64,000 nt of DNA from assembly GCF_013450155.1 (NCBI RefSeq), contig NZ_JACCKD010000003.1:558001-622000 (forward strand), given 5' to 3'. Of the stretch, positions 1 through 9,474 are shown one piece after another; the first letter of the stretch is position 1, and the number at the start of each line of letters is the position of its first letter. The notes below the pieces were generated by a model. It was not told where the DNA came from. It did not search any database and saw only the letters and a program-made list of their open reading frames with translations. This DNA comes from Haloechinothrix aidingensis (GTDB taxonomy: Bacteria > Actinomycetota > Actinomycetes > Mycobacteriales > Pseudonocardiaceae). The translations under genes were made by a program, and so were the position numbers.

Positions 1-970
1 CTGTCGGAAGTCCCGAGGTCACCTTCGTCACGAGGTAGTCGACGCGCTCCCGGTTGCGTGCCCGGCCGATGTTGGTCGCCAGCTCCCGGTCGTCCAGCAG
101 CTCGGGGCGCTCCAACACCTGCCGCACGAGGCGGTCCCATTCCCGGTCGTTCTGTACCCCGATGAGCACCAGGTCACCGTCGGCGGTGGGATAGGCGTCG
201 TACGGCACGATCGCCGGGTGCGCCGTACCCGTACGTGGCGGGGCACCTCCCCCGTAGCTCGCCATGTACAGCGGGTGGCCCATCCACTCCGCGAGCGCTT
301 CCAGCATGCTCACATGCACCGACGACCCCTGGCCGGTGCGTTCCCTGCGAAACAGCGCGGCCAGTGTGGCCGAGTAAGCGTACATTCCGGCTGCGATATC
401 GGCGATCGGGATGCCGGACTTGGCCGGCGATCCGTGCGTCCCCGTAACCGAGACCACGCCGGCCTCCCCCTGCACGAGGAAGTCGTAGGCCCGCCTGTCC
501 TGGTACGGCCCGCTCCGGCCGTAGCCGGAGATCTCGACGGCGACCAGTCCGGGGTAGGCGGCCGCGGCCGTCGCGGCGTCCACGCCGAGACTCCCGGCGG
601 ATCCGGGCCCGAGGTTGTGCACGAACACGTCCGCACGCTCGAGCAGCGCGCCGAGTACGTCACCACCTGCCGGAGCCTTCACGTCGAGCGCGATGGACTC
701 CTTGCCGCGGTTGAGCCAGACGAAGTGCGACGCCAGGCCGAGTACCTCCGTGTCGTAGTGGCGCGCGAAGTCGCCGCCGTCGACCCGTTCCACCTTGGTC
801 ACCACGGCACCCTGGTCAGCGAGGTGCCGGGTGGCGAGCGGAGCCGCGACAGCCTGTTCGAGCGCCACCACACGTACACCCTCCAGCGGCCGCTGGTCAC
901 CTGTGTCTCTCGCCGAGCCCCGGGACCCCGCATCCGTACCGTCTTCGCGATCACGCTCCATGCGCGTCAT
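1..970 (-). CDS. CaiB/BaiF-type (family III) CoA transferase, C-terminus cut by window edge
   Basis: My reverse-strand translation runs open from an ATG at 970 to the window edge, so the C-terminus is missing. The first ~40 residues are polar, then follows the family III pattern: a segment reading PLEGVRVVALEQAVAAP, then the glycine-rich GYGRSGPY loop, and the catalytic-Asp region around PIADIAAGMYA. These enzymes move CoA between a CoA thioester and a free acid in the cytoplasm; the substrate cannot be read from sequence. An AGGAGG seven bases upstream supports the ATG at 970; an in-frame ATG at 961 is the alternative. It is divergent from the hydrolase at 1085. Confidence 0.85.
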   Translation of the reverse strand, partial: MTRMERDREDGTDAGSRGSARDTGDQRPLEGVRVVALEQAVAAPLATRHLADQGAVVTKVERVDGGDFARHYDTEVLGLASHFVWLNRGKESIALDVKAPAGGDVLGALLERADVFVHNLGPGSAGSLGVDAATAAAAYPGLVAVEISGYGRSGPYQDRRAYDFLVQGEAGVVSVTGTHGSPAKSGIPIADIAAGMYAYSATLAALFRRERTGQGSSVHVSMLEALAEWMGHPLYMASYGGGAPPRTGTAHPAIVPYDAYPTADGDLVLIGVQNDREWDRLVRQVLERPELLDDRELATNIGRARNRERVDYLVTKVTSGLPT

Positions 971-1084
971 CCTCCTGCCTCCTGGAGCGGCGGTGCTTAC
1001 CGGCTACTCACCTCGGCTCTGCCATGCTCGACGCCGAGAGTGGCAGACGACAGACACGACAGCGCGTGAGGAAGAGGGTGTGGG

Positions 1085-2650
1085 GTGCCACCTGCTCGAC
1101 TTCGCGGCCGAGCCGGTCGGGTGCCGGCGCTCGCCGTCGCCGCCGCGACGCTACTGGCTGGATGCGTCCCCGGACCGTCCGAGCGGCCCGCGGTCATCGC
1201 CCAGGACGATCCGGTGACCGGGGACTCGGACGAGATCGAGGACGAGGTGCCCTTGCCCACGCTCGAGCGGCCCGAACATCCCGGCGTCTCGTGGCAGGAC
1301 TGCGAGGGAGATGCTCGCGACCGCATCGACGAGCAGGACGTGCCCGGATCGATGCGCGTCGACTGCGCGATGGTCAGCAGCGTGCTCGACCCACCGGGAC
1401 TCCCGGACCGCGGCATGATCCGGCTGTCCCTGACCAGGATCGGCAACGGGGATATTCCGTTGCTCGTCGTCAACGACGTCGGCGGCCTGCCCGGTGGGGT
1501 GTACGCGGCTCGGCTGGCCGGTCAGCTGCCCGAGGAGATGCTCGAGACGTTCTCGCTCGTCGGCGTCGATCGCCGGTACACCGGCAGGTCCAACCCCAAC
1601 GAATGCATCGAACCGGATACCAGGGAGCGGATGCTGGGGTTCGACCCGGCGGCCGAGGATCTCAAACCGCTGATCGACACGGCCGGTAGCGCCGGCCAGC
1701 AGTGCACCATCGAGCTCGGCAACGAGCAGGGCGCCCTGGACTCCTGGCGCAGCGCAGGTGACCTGGAACACATCCGGGAGCAGCTCGGGATGTCCCGGCT
1801 GCACGCGATCGGCCGTGGCGACGGATCCCAGGTGCTCGACCTCTACGCGCAGCGCTACCCGGACACCGTTGGCCGGTTCATCGTCGACGGGATCCCCGAC
1901 CCCGCCGACGACCACGCCGCCAAGCTAGAAGGGATCGCCGAGGGGACGCAGGACGCGTTCGAGGCCTTCGCCGCGGACTGTTCGCGCAACGACTGCCCAC
2001 TGGACGACGCCGAGGCGGCGGTCACCGAGCTCACCGGGGAGCTGCGGGCGGACCCGCTCCGAACGCCGCAGGGCGAGCTGATGGGTCCCGCGCTCGCGCT
2101 GCGGGCGATCCGGGCCGGACTTGCCGACCGGGAACGGTGGCCGGAACTGGCCGAGGGCATCGGCGACGCCCTCGACGGCGACGCGGCGGGCCTGGCCACG
2201 TTCAGCGAGCCGATGCTGCACGCCACCATCAACGGGCCACCGACGGTGGACACCGCATGGGGGACCCGATGCAACGACACCCCGACCCGGCTCAGCCCCG
2301 ACCGCATCAACGAGACCAGCGCCGAGTGGCGGGAGCGATTCCCGGTCTTCGGCGGGCTCGTCGCCCAGCGGCTCGCCTGGTGCGCGCCGTGGCCGACCGT
2401 GGAGGAGCAACCGGCCGAGGGGATCACCGATGAGGTCCCGCCGATCCTGGTCGTCACGACGGCAGCCGACCCGGTGACGCCCGAGGAAGGCAGCCAGCGA
2501 CGCGCGATGCAGATGCCGACCTCGGTCACGCTGTCCTGGCAGGGCGCAGGGCACGGTGCGATCGGCCGGTCCGGCTGCGTGAACGAGCGCGTGCACGGCT
2601 TCCTCGCGGACGGGGACGTGCCGGCGGACGGCACGCCCTGCCCTGCGTAG
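1085..2650 (+). CDS. Lipoprotein of the TAP-like alpha/beta hydrolase family, nucleophile Ser replaced
   Basis: 521 residues from a GTG start preceded by a purine-rich stretch (GAGGAAGAGGG). An N-terminal signal ends in the lipobox LLAGC (Cys27), so it should be a secreted lipoprotein. The fold and C-terminal part match secreted tripeptidyl-aminopeptidase-like hydrolases: acid region TTAADPVTP and histidine region GAGHGAIG are both present. The nucleophile elbow, normally G-x-S-x-G, reads G243-R-G-D-G247, with Gly at the Ser position, so hydrolase activity is doubtful. A shifted serine (S248) exists just after the elbow. Several Cys residues could pair extracytoplasmically. It could be a binding or scaffold protein rather than an enzyme. 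Confidence 0.8.
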   Translation: MPPARLRGRAGRVPALAVAAATLLAGCVPGPSERPAVIAQDDPVTGDSDEIEDEVPLPTLERPEHPGVSWQDCEGDARDRIDEQDVPGSMRVDCAMVSSVLDPPGLPDRGMIRLSLTRIGNGDIPLLVVNDVGGLPGGVYAARLAGQLPEEMLETFSLVGVDRRYTGRSNPNECIEPDTRERMLGFDPAAEDLKPLIDTAGSAGQQCTIELGNEQGALDSWRSAGDLEHIREQLGMSRLHAIGRGDGSQVLDLYAQRYPDTVGRFIVDGIPDPADDHAAKLEGIAEGTQDAFEAFAADCSRNDCPLDDAEAAVTELTGELRADPLRTPQGELMGPALALRAIRAGLADRERWPELAEGIGDALDGDAAGLATFSEPMLHATINGPPTVDTAWGTRCNDTPTRLSPDRINETSAEWRERFPVFGGLVAQRLAWCAPWPTVEEQPAEGITDEVPPILVVTTAADPVTPEEGSQRRAMQMPTSVTLSWQGAGHGAIGRSGCVNERVHGFLADGDVPADGTPCPA

Positions 2651-2908
2651 GGTGTGTCTGCCAACCCCGCGTACCTGCTGAACCGGCTGGTCGGCGCGCA
2701 TACCGGCTGAGGGCACCACGGCAGCGGGGTGCGGGTGAGCGGCATTCCCGCACGTCGGAATCGTGGCGCGAGCAACGCCCACCGCGTCCAGCGGCGCGAC
2801 CCCGCGCAAGTACACTCGATCCGGTAACTGTGGCGGATTCTTTCGCGTCCGCCCCGTCGCACGGTTGGTGCGGGCGGTTCGCTACCCCAGCCGCACAGCA
2901 CCACGGCC

Positions 2909-4540
2909 GTGCAGGCAACGTCTCCAGGAGCGAGCACCATCGAAACCGGGCAGCTGATCGCAGGGCACTACCGCCTGGCCGAGCATGTCGGTTCCGGCGC
3001 GATGGGTGTCGTCTGGCGTGCGGTCGACGTGCGCCTCGAACGTTCGGTGGCCGTCAAGAGGGTTGTCAGCCAGCACGGCCTGTCCGAGGCCGATCGGGAC
3101 GCGCTGCACAAGCGGGCGATGCGCGAGGCGAAGATCGCAGCGCGGCTGCAGCACCCGAACGCGATCGCCGTGTACGACATCACCGAGCACGAGGGCGACC
3201 CGTGCCTGGTCATGGAGTACCTGCCGTCTCGAAGCCTCTCGGATGTGCTTGCCGAGGAAGGCACGGTGCCAGTCGCAACGGCAGCCCGCATCGGCGAGCA
3301 GGTCGCCGCCGCCCTGGTCGCCGCGCATCGCGCGGGCATCGTGCACCGTGACGTCAAGCCCGGCAACATCCTCATCGACGACACCGGTGTCGCCAAGCTG
3401 ACCGACTTCGGCATCTCCCGCGCGCACGGCGACATCACCCTCACGCAGACCGGCCTGGTGGCAGGCACCGCGGGGTACCTCGCTCCCGAGCTGGCCAGGG
3501 GCGGCGACCCGAGCGCCGCCTCGGACGTCTTCGCGCTCGGCGCCACCCTCTACCACGCGCTCGAGGGGCAGTCTCCCTACGGGAGCGGCGCCAACCAGCT
3601 CGCCCTGCTACACACCGCGGCCAGCGGGAAGGTCAACCCACCGGCCCGGTCCGGCCCGGCGACGGCGCTGCTGATGTCCCTGCTGCGTGTCGCTCCGGAG
3701 GAGCGAGCAACGATGCAGCAGGCCAGTGAACGGCTCGCCGCGATCGCCTCGGGCGGCGGTGTCCCCGCGCCACCCCCGCCTGTGCTGCCTGCGAGGCCAC
3801 CGACCGGCGGCTCCGGCACGGCGGAACCGCCTGCGAGCGCCGCAGGGCAGGCGCCACAGCCCCCGGCCACGCGACAGCAGCCGACGCTCGCCGCGACGTC
3901 GGCCCGACCCTCCCCCGCGAGCACGGCCACCTTCGAGTCGGCGAGCGACGGAGAGCCCGCCGCAGGGCAGGCACCGAGCGGTCCGCACGCGGGGTCCCCG
4001 GGCCGCTCGGGGTCCACCCGGCCGCCGGGCGCCGCACGTAACCGTACGCTGCTACTCGGCGGGGCCGGGTTCCTCGCCTTACTGGTACTCGCGGTCGTCC
4101 TGCTCATCAATCCCGGCGACGATCCGGGCGACCCCACCGGCTCCCCTGCCGAGGACCCCGAGGTCGGGTCGGCGCCGCAGGACGATACCGGCGACACCGA
4201 GGAGCCGACCGGCACCGAGGAGTCCGTTGACGACTGGGGCGCCGCAGGCGAACTCGTCGTGGACTACTACACGTTACCCAGCGAGATCGACGCCTCCTGG
4301 GACATGCTGACCGCCGCAGGGCAGGGTGCCTTCGATGGCAAGCGCGGCTTCGAGCAGTACTGGCAGGGCTACGACCAGGTCTACGCGCAGAACGCGCGAG
4401 CGGACCAGAACGAGGACGGCTCGGTCACCATCTCCGCCGATGTCACCTTCATCGAGGGCGGGGAGGAGCGCACCGAGAGCCGGGAGCTGCGTATCGTCAA
4501 GATCGACGGTGAGCTGCAGATCGACTCGGACACCCGCTAG
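2909..4540 (+). CDS. Membrane Ser/Thr protein kinase with extracellular NTF2-like tail
   Basis: Cytoplasmic kinase domain about residues 20-280: glycine loop GSGAMGVVW, Lys50 in VAVK, HRD at 146-148, DFG at 166-168, APE at 192-194. A long Pro/Ala/Ser linker (about 285-370) leads to one membrane segment near 379-398, then an acidic stretch and a ~100-residue outer domain that looks NTF2/SnoaL-like rather than PASTA. It should phosphorylate proteins in response to an outside signal. The GTG at 2909 has no clear ribosome site, whereas an AGGAG at 2926-2930 lies eight bases before an in-frame ATC at 2939, so the true start is uncertain. A TACACT box at 2811-2816 is a possible -10. Confidence 0.9.
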   Translation: MQATSPGASTIETGQLIAGHYRLAEHVGSGAMGVVWRAVDVRLERSVAVKRVVSQHGLSEADRDALHKRAMREAKIAARLQHPNAIAVYDITEHEGDPCLVMEYLPSRSLSDVLAEEGTVPVATAARIGEQVAAALVAAHRAGIVHRDVKPGNILIDDTGVAKLTDFGISRAHGDITLTQTGLVAGTAGYLAPELARGGDPSAASDVFALGATLYHALEGQSPYGSGANQLALLHTAASGKVNPPARSGPATALLMSLLRVAPEERATMQQASERLAAIASGGGVPAPPPPVLPARPPTGGSGTAEPPASAAGQAPQPPATRQQPTLAATSARPSPASTATFESASDGEPAAGQAPSGPHAGSPGRSGSTRPPGAARNRTLLLGGAGFLALLVLAVVLLINPGDDPGDPTGSPAEDPEVGSAPQDDTGDTEEPTGTEESVDDWGAAGELVVDYYTLPSEIDASWDMLTAAGQGAFDGKRGFEQYWQGYDQVYAQNARADQNEDGSVTISADVTFIEGGEERTESRELRIVKIDGELQIDSDTR

Positions 4541-4598
4541 CGGGGGCAGCAGACGCTCCGTGCCGCTCTCGGCAGTGCGCGCACCGTGCCCCGTGGCT

Positions 4599-4604
4599 TA
4601 CTGT
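4599..4604 (+). promoter_or_regulatory. -10 box TACTGT of a probable leaderless transcript
   Basis: TACTGT is followed by seven bases and then the ATG at 4612. This is the usual actinobacterial arrangement in which transcription begins at the start codon, and it favours 4612 over the in-frame GTG at 4603. Confidence 0.5.
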
Positions 4605-4611
4605 GGACGCC

Positions 4612-4908
4612 ATGAGCCAGGATCACCCGGCCGAGCACCCCCGGTTCTCCGATGATCTGATCGGTCTGGATCCGGACGACCAGGAGGCGCGCGCGTTCGC
4701 CGAGCATCTCGACAAGATGGAACGCAGCGGACCAGGTTTCACCATCGAGGGCTCCCTGCAGGGGGTCGCGGACTTCGCGGAGTCGAGCACCAAGCTCGGC
4801 GGGCCGCGCCGGTACGTCGTGGCGCTGGTCGTGACCCTGATTCTGCTCGGTATCCTGGCCGCCACCTGGCAGTTCGCCGGCGGACTGGCCGCGTGGTTGA
4901 CGGGATAG
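4612..4908 (+). CDS. Small single-pass membrane protein, unknown function
   Basis: 98 residues. The first ~65 are acidic and hydrophilic (motif LDPDDQEARAFAEHLDKME), followed by one membrane helix (about residues 68-92: VVALVVTLILLGILAATW) and a very short tail. There is no signal peptide, so the N-terminus is expected in the cytoplasm. I recognise no named family. It lies between the kinase and msrB, nine bases before msrB, so the two are probably co-transcribed. Confidence 0.7.
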   Translation: MSQDHPAEHPRFSDDLIGLDPDDQEARAFAEHLDKMERSGPGFTIEGSLQGVADFAESSTKLGGPRRYVVALVVTLILLGILAATWQFAGGLAAWLTG

Positions 4909-4917
4909 GGTGCACGC

Positions 4918-5346
4918 ATGGAGCAGGAAACACCCTCGAGTCCCCGGGTCGCCAAGAGTGAGCGGCAGTGGCGGGAAGAGCTCTCCGCTACCGAGTACCA
5001 CATCCTCCGTGAGGCAGGCACCGAACCGCCCTTCTCCGGGCAGTACACCGACACCACCACCGAAGGCGTCTACTCGTGCCGTGCCTGCGGTGCCGAGCTG
5101 TTCACCAGCGACACCAAGTTCCACAGCCACTGCGGCTGGCCGTCCTTCTTCGACCCCGCCCGGTCCGATGCCGTGCTGCTGCGCGAGGATCGCAGCCTGG
5201 GCATGGTGCGTGTCGAGGTACAGTGCGCCACCTGCCACAGCCACCTGGGCCACGTGTTCACCGGTGAGGGCTACGACACGCCCACCGACCAGCGGTACTG
5301 CATCAACTCCGTGGCGCTGACCCTGCGCCCGCGTGCCGACGGGTGA
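4918..5346 (+). CDS. msrB: Peptide-methionine (R)-S-oxide reductase
   Basis: 142 residues, normal length for MsrB, a cytoplasmic repair enzyme that reduces methionine-R-sulfoxide in proteins. Two zinc-binding CxxC pairs (C54/C57 and C103/C106), the signature HSHCGWPSFFDP, the GHVF motif and the catalytic Cys128 in RYCINS are all present. The gene follows the small membrane gene by nine bases and converges with hemQ. Confidence 0.97.
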   Translation: MEQETPSSPRVAKSERQWREELSATEYHILREAGTEPPFSGQYTDTTTEGVYSCRACGAELFTSDTKFHSHCGWPSFFDPARSDAVLLREDRSLGMVRVEVQCATCHSHLGHVFTGEGYDTPTDQRYCINSVALTLRPRADG

Positions 5347-5409
5347 GTCAGCCCCCGGCCGCGACGACCACCCCTCGACAGGCAGGCGAGCATCGCCCCG
5401 GCCGCTCGG

Positions 5410-6114
5410 TCACGGGAGGGTGCCGACCAGTTCCGCTGCGGCGACCCTCGTCCCGGTGTAGAACGGCACTTCCTCGCGCACGTGCCTGCGCGCCGAGCTT
5501 GCCCGCAGCGTCCGCATCAGGTCGACGATGCGGTACAGGTCGTCTGCCTCGAAGGCGAGCATCCACTCGTAGTCGCCGAGCGCGAAGGCCGGCACCGTGT
5601 TCGCCCGGACATCCGGGTAGTCCCGCGCCTGCTGGCCGTGCTCGGCCAGCATCTGGCGCCGTTCCTCATCCGGGAGCAGGTACCACTCGTAGGAACGCAC
5701 GAACGGGTACACGCACAGGTACTTGCGCGGTTCCTCCCCTGCGAGGAACGCCGGGATGTGGCTCTTGTTGAACTCCGCGGGCCGGTGCAGGGCAGCCTGG
5801 CTCCACACCGGGACCGACGCACGCCCGAGCGGTGTCCTCCGGAACCCGGTGTACGCCTCCTGCAGCCGTTCGATCTCGGGGGCGTGCCACCAGATCATGT
5901 AGTCCGCATCCGCCCGCATACCGGATACGTCGTACACGCCCCGGACGGTGATGTCCTTGCCGGCCAGCGCGTCCAGGTACTCCTGTGTCCGCGCGCCCGC
6001 CTGGTCACGATCGTCCGGAAGCCTGTCGGGGTCGGCCCGGAACACCGACCACATGGTGTACCGGATCGTGTCGTTGAGCTCGCGGATCCGCGCCGCGTTC
6101 GTCTCACCCGTCAT
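5410..6114 (-). CDS. hemQ: Coproheme decarboxylase (HemQ/ChdC)
   Basis: 234 residues of the chlorite-dismutase-like superfamily. It carries the HemQ pattern [11 protein letters not shown] near the N-terminus, [18 protein letters not shown] in the centre, and MLAEHG with the likely heme-ligand His, followed by [16 protein letters not shown]. In monoderm bacteria this enzyme converts coproheme to protoheme using peroxide, the last step of the coproporphyrin-dependent pathway. It is last in the minus-strand run hemE-hemY-hemQ, with a 33-base gap from hemY, consistent with an operon. Confidence 0.96.
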   Translation of the reverse strand: MTGETNAARIRELNDTIRYTMWSVFRADPDRLPDDRDQAGARTQEYLDALAGKDITVRGVYDVSGMRADADYMIWWHAPEIERLQEAYTGFRRTPLGRASVPVWSQAALHRPAEFNKSHIPAFLAGEEPRKYLCVYPFVRSYEWYLLPDEERRQMLAEHGQQARDYPDVRANTVPAFALGDYEWMLAFEADDLYRIVDLMRTLRASSARRHVREEVPFYTGTRVAAAELVGTLP

Positions 6115-6147
6115 AACCCGATTCTGCCCGCACGGCGACCTTCCCGG

Positions 6148-7590
6148 TCATCCGGGACCCTGTTCGCGAGCGGGGTCCCGCATCGCCGGTGGCTCGCCCG
6201 TCAGCCCGCGGGCCACCGCGCGTGCGGCGGCGTCCCCGGAGCCGATGCAGGCGGGTATGCCCACGCCGCGCAGGGCCGCTCCGGCGACCGCGAGCCGGGG
6301 TAGCCCGGCGACGGCACGGTCGATACGGCCCACCCGCTCGGTGTGCCCCACCCCGTACTGCGGGAGCGCGTCGTTCCAGCGATACACGGCCGAGGCCGTC
6401 GGTTCGGCTGCCACGCCGGCGACCTCCGCCAGGTCGGCACGCACGCTCCGGATCAGCTCCGCGTCGCCTGCCTGCAGCGAACCGCGGTCGGCGAACCGCC
6501 CTACCGAACCGCGTACGAGCATGCCGTGCTCGGCGGCACGCTCGGCGTAGTGTGGCCACTTGCGGGACAGGAAGGTGAACGCCTTGGCGGTGAAGTCACC
6601 GCCGCCGGTATGGCGCTCCCCCGTGGCGATCAGCACCCCGGAGGCATCGGGCAGCTCGGTCCCCGGCGGGAAGGCGAATTGCACCACGGCCATCGACGCC
6701 AGCTCCACCTCGGCGAAGGCGCGTGCCGCCTCCCCGGACTCCTCGGCGAGCAGGTCGCTCGCCACCGGAGCGGGCACGGCCAGCACGACACCGTCCACCT
6801 CCAGCTCCGCGCCCGTCGTCCCGAGGCCGACACGCCACCCCGATGCCGGGGCGGCCCGTAGCCCGCTCGCGGGCTCGCCGTATCTGATCTCGGCTGCCGA
6901 CCGCGCCGCCAGCTCACGCACCAGTACGGACAGGCCGCCGTGCAGCGTGCCGAACACCGGGTCGCGAGCTGTCTCCGCCGGCAACAGCGCCGCCGCTGCG
7001 CTGGTCAGCGACCCTGCCCCGGCATCGAGCTGCCTGGCCAGCTCGGGAAGCACCGCGCGCAGTCCGAGCCCGTCGGCCCCGCCCGCGTACACCCCACCGA
7101 GCAGCGGATCCACCACGCGGTCCACGAGCTCGTCACCGAACCGCTCGCGCAGCAGCGCGCCGAGCGAGACGTCCCCCGCGGGCAGCGCGAGCACGGGAAG
7201 GTCGTTCTCGGCGCGTACCGCGGCGCGCCCGTGTGGCGACAGCGCCTCCGCGACCACGTCCGGCGATCCGGGGATGCCGAGAACGGTGGGCGCGGGTAGC
7301 GGCACGGTTCTCGCACCGGCCCGGATGCGCGGGCGCGCGTCGGCCGGGTGCACCAGCCGCCCGCGCAGCCCGAGCTCGTCCACCAGATCCAGCGCCTCGG
7401 GCCTGCGCGCGAGGAACGCCTCGGCGCCCGTGTCCACCGGTAGCCCGGACAGCTCGGCGGTGCACACCTTGCCGCCCGCGTGCGGGCCGGCTTCGAGCAC
7501 GGTGATCCGCACGCTGTCACCGAGCAGGGTGCGCAGCCGGTACGCCGCGGTCAGCCCGGCGATCCCACCGCCGACCACCGCGATCCTCAT
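6148..7590 (-). CDS. hemY: Coproporphyrinogen III / protoporphyrinogen oxidase (HemY/CgoX)
   Basis: 480-residue FAD enzyme. The N-terminal dinucleotide motif is VVGGGIAGLTAAYRL, followed by EAGPHAGGK; a C-terminal FAD motif RLAVAGAALRGVGIPACIGSG is also present. In actinobacteria this oxidase makes coproporphyrin III from coproporphyrinogen III, acting just before ferrochelatase and HemQ. It sits between hemE and hemQ on the same strand, which supports that assignment. The ATG at 7590 matches the usual start immediately before the FAD fold. Confidence 0.95.
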   Translation of the reverse strand: MRIAVVGGGIAGLTAAYRLRTLLGDSVRITVLEAGPHAGGKVCTAELSGLPVDTGAEAFLARRPEALDLVDELGLRGRLVHPADARPRIRAGARTVPLPAPTVLGIPGSPDVVAEALSPHGRAAVRAENDLPVLALPAGDVSLGALLRERFGDELVDRVVDPLLGGVYAGGADGLGLRAVLPELARQLDAGAGSLTSAAAALLPAETARDPVFGTLHGGLSVLVRELAARSAAEIRYGEPASGLRAAPASGWRVGLGTTGAELEVDGVVLAVPAPVASDLLAEESGEAARAFAEVELASMAVVQFAFPPGTELPDASGVLIATGERHTGGGDFTAKAFTFLSRKWPHYAERAAEHGMLVRGSVGRFADRGSLQAGDAELIRSVRADLAEVAGVAAEPTASAVYRWNDALPQYGVGHTERVGRIDRAVAGLPRLAVAGAALRGVGIPACIGSGDAAARAVARGLTGEPPAMRDPAREQGPG

Positions 7591-7606
7591 ATCGCTCCCC
7601 TACGTC

Positions 7607-7669
7607 GAGCGGTCTGCCACCGACCGCTCAGCACTCAGATCCTGCCACCGTCGGCGCGTCGACGGTGGC
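7607..7669. terminator. Two consecutive hairpins between hemE and hemY
   Basis: Hairpin one at 7607-7629 has 8-bp perfect arms (GAGCGGTC / GACCGCTC, 7-nt loop). Hairpin two at 7644-7669 has 10-bp perfect arms (GCCACCGTCG / CGACGGTGGC, 6-nt loop). Both lie in the 86-bp gap downstream of hemE on the minus strand. They may attenuate or process the hem transcript rather than end it. Confidence 0.5.
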
Positions 7670-7676
7670 CTTCCGT

Positions 7677-8795
7677 TCACCGACCGGTGGGTCCGGGCCG
7701 CAACCCGTGCACGAGCTCGACGATGCGGGTCAACACCGTCGGGTCGGCATCGGGCAGGACACCGTGTCCCAGGTTGAACACGTGCCCGGCGGCGGCACGC
7801 CCCTCCTCCACGATCCTGTGCACCTCGTCCTCGACGACCGGCCAGGAGGCGAGCAGCAGCGCGGGGTCGAGGTTGCCCTGTACGACAGGGGCGTCCCGGC
7901 CGCCCGCGCTCATCCGCCGTGCCGCCTCGTCGAGCGGTACCCGCCAGTCGACCCCCACGACGTCGGCACCGGCCTCGCGCATGGCAGGCAGCAGCTCGCC
8001 GGTACCGACACCGAAGTGGATACCCGGTACGCCGGCATCGGCGATACCGGCGAAGACCTTCGACGAGTGCGGCAGCACGAACCGGCGGTAGTCGCGCTCC
8101 GACAGCGCCCCTGCCCAGGAGTCGAACAGCTGCACGGCGTCGGCCCCCGCGGCTAGCTGGGCGCGCAGGAACGTGACAGCCATGGTGGCGAGCCTGTCCA
8201 TCAACCGGTGCCACAGCTCCGGCTCGGCGTGCATCAGCGCCTTGGTCCGCTCGTGGTTCTTGCTCGGGCCGCCCTCGACAAGGTAGGAGGCCAGCGTGAA
8301 CGGCGCGCCCGCGAACCCGATCAGCGGTGTGCCGCCGAGCTCGCCCACCAACGCACGCACCCCGCCCGCGACCGCGTCGACCTGCTCGGTATGCAGCTCG
8401 GGCAGCTGATCCACGTCACTCGCGGTGCGCACCGGCGACCGCACGACAGGACCGACACCGGAGGAGATCTCCACATCCACACCGGCTGCACGCAGCGGCA
8501 CGACGATGTCGCTGAACAGGATCGCGGCATCGACCCCGTGCCTGCGAACCGGCTGCAGGGTGATCTCGGTGAGCAGATCGGCGTCGAAACACGCGCTGAG
8601 CATGTCGACTCCGGTGCGCAACCGCCGGTACTCGGGTAACGAGCGGCCTGCCTGCCGCATGAACCACACGGGCAGCCGCGACGGCTGCCGGCCGCGCGCA
8701 GCCAGGAGGAAGGGGGCGTCCGAGAGGTCACGGCGCATGTCGGCGCCCAGTGTCGGCTGCCGGGAGGGGCCGAGCGGTTCAGTGCTGGAGGACAT
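7677..8795 (-). CDS. hemE: Uroporphyrinogen decarboxylase
   Basis: 372 residues. The substrate-binding N-terminal signature [16 protein letters not shown] is followed by the conserved central motifs ([22 protein letters not shown]) and a C-terminal VQGNLDP segment. It decarboxylates uroporphyrinogen III to coproporphyrinogen III in the cytoplasm and is first gene of the heme run. The start at 8795 gives a 19-residue leader before the conserved core; ATG at the MRRDLSDAP position is an alternative. It is divergent from the DUF3000 gene. Confidence 0.97.
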   Translation of the reverse strand: MSSSTEPLGPSRQPTLGADMRRDLSDAPFLLAARGRQPSRLPVWFMRQAGRSLPEYRRLRTGVDMLSACFDADLLTEITLQPVRRHGVDAAILFSDIVVPLRAAGVDVEISSGVGPVVRSPVRTASDVDQLPELHTEQVDAVAGGVRALVGELGGTPLIGFAGAPFTLASYLVEGGPSKNHERTKALMHAEPELWHRLMDRLATMAVTFLRAQLAAGADAVQLFDSWAGALSERDYRRFVLPHSSKVFAGIADAGVPGIHFGVGTGELLPAMREAGADVVGVDWRVPLDEAARRMSAGGRDAPVVQGNLDPALLLASWPVVEDEVHRIVEEGRAAAGHVFNLGHGVLPDADPTVLTRIVELVHGLRPGPTGR

Positions 8796-8897
8796 CAGGA
8801 ATGCATGATCCCACGATGCCCCGCACCGCCGTCATCGGACCTGAACCGGATGGGCATCGCCCGGCGTGGCTGGTCCCCGCATCCGGTACACGCGTCC

Positions 8898-8903
8898 TAC
8901 AGT
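8898..8903 (+). promoter_or_regulatory. -10 box TACAGT, leaderless start of the DUF3000 gene
   Basis: TACAGT, seven bases, then GTG at 8911. No ribosome-binding site precedes the GTG, which fits a leaderless message. Confidence 0.5.
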
Positions 8904-8910
8904 CGGGTAT

Positions 8911-9474
8911 GTGACCGCGATGAGCCACGCGCCGCAGGCGTTCCAGGAAGCGGTGGCCGCACTGTGCGCGGTGCAGTCACGCGCCGAGGTCGTTCTCGAG
9001 CCGATGCGACCGCCGCAACGGCTCGCCCCGTGGTCGTACGCCTTGGGCTGCGAGGTCACCGGGCCGGCCGACGTGCTCGCCTCGGGCAGGGTCGTGCTGC
9101 TGCACGACCCCGACGGTCACGAGTCCTGGGACGGGGTGCTCCGCCTGGTGACCTACGTGCGCGCCGAGCTCGACCAGGACCTGGCAGGCGATCCGGCTCT
9201 CGCGGCGGTGGGGTGGTCGTGGTTGACCGACGCCCTCGAGGCGACCGGCGCCGACTACCTCGCGCTCGGTGGCACCGTGACGAAGACGTCCTCCACGCGG
9301 TTCGGCGACATCGGCGGCCCCTCCCAGGCCGACGACCTCGAGCTGCGCGCATCGTGGACACCGGCAAGCACCGAGCTGCGCGCGCACGGTGAGGCCTTCT
9401 GCCAGCTGATGGCCAGTGTCGCGGGCCTGCCCCCGGTCGGGGTCACGCTGTTCGGCCAACGTCAGGGCTCCTGA
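8911..9474 (+). CDS. DUF3000 family protein
   Basis: 187 residues from the leaderless GTG at 8911 (ATG at 8920 also possible). It matches the actinobacterial DUF3000 family: opening FQEAVAALCAVQSRAEVVLEP, central RLAPWSYALGCEV, and ending with the conserved SVAGLPPVGVTLF. No catalytic motif is evident and no membrane segment is visible. The family is found beside hemE in many actinomycetes, as here; function is unknown. Confidence 0.85.
   Translation: MTAMSHAPQAFQEAVAALCAVQSRAEVVLEPMRPPQRLAPWSYALGCEVTGPADVLASGRVVLLHDPDGHESWDGVLRLVTYVRAELDQDLAGDPALAAVGWSWLTDALEATGADYLALGGTVTKTSSTRFGDIGGPSQADDLELRASWTPASTELRAHGEAFCQLMASVAGLPPVGVTLFGQRQGS

Noticed and set aside
218-1069. Long plus-strand open frame over the CoA transferase
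   Set aside because: It is the complement of a family III CoA transferase with clear motifs on the minus strand; the plus frame has no recognisable domain.
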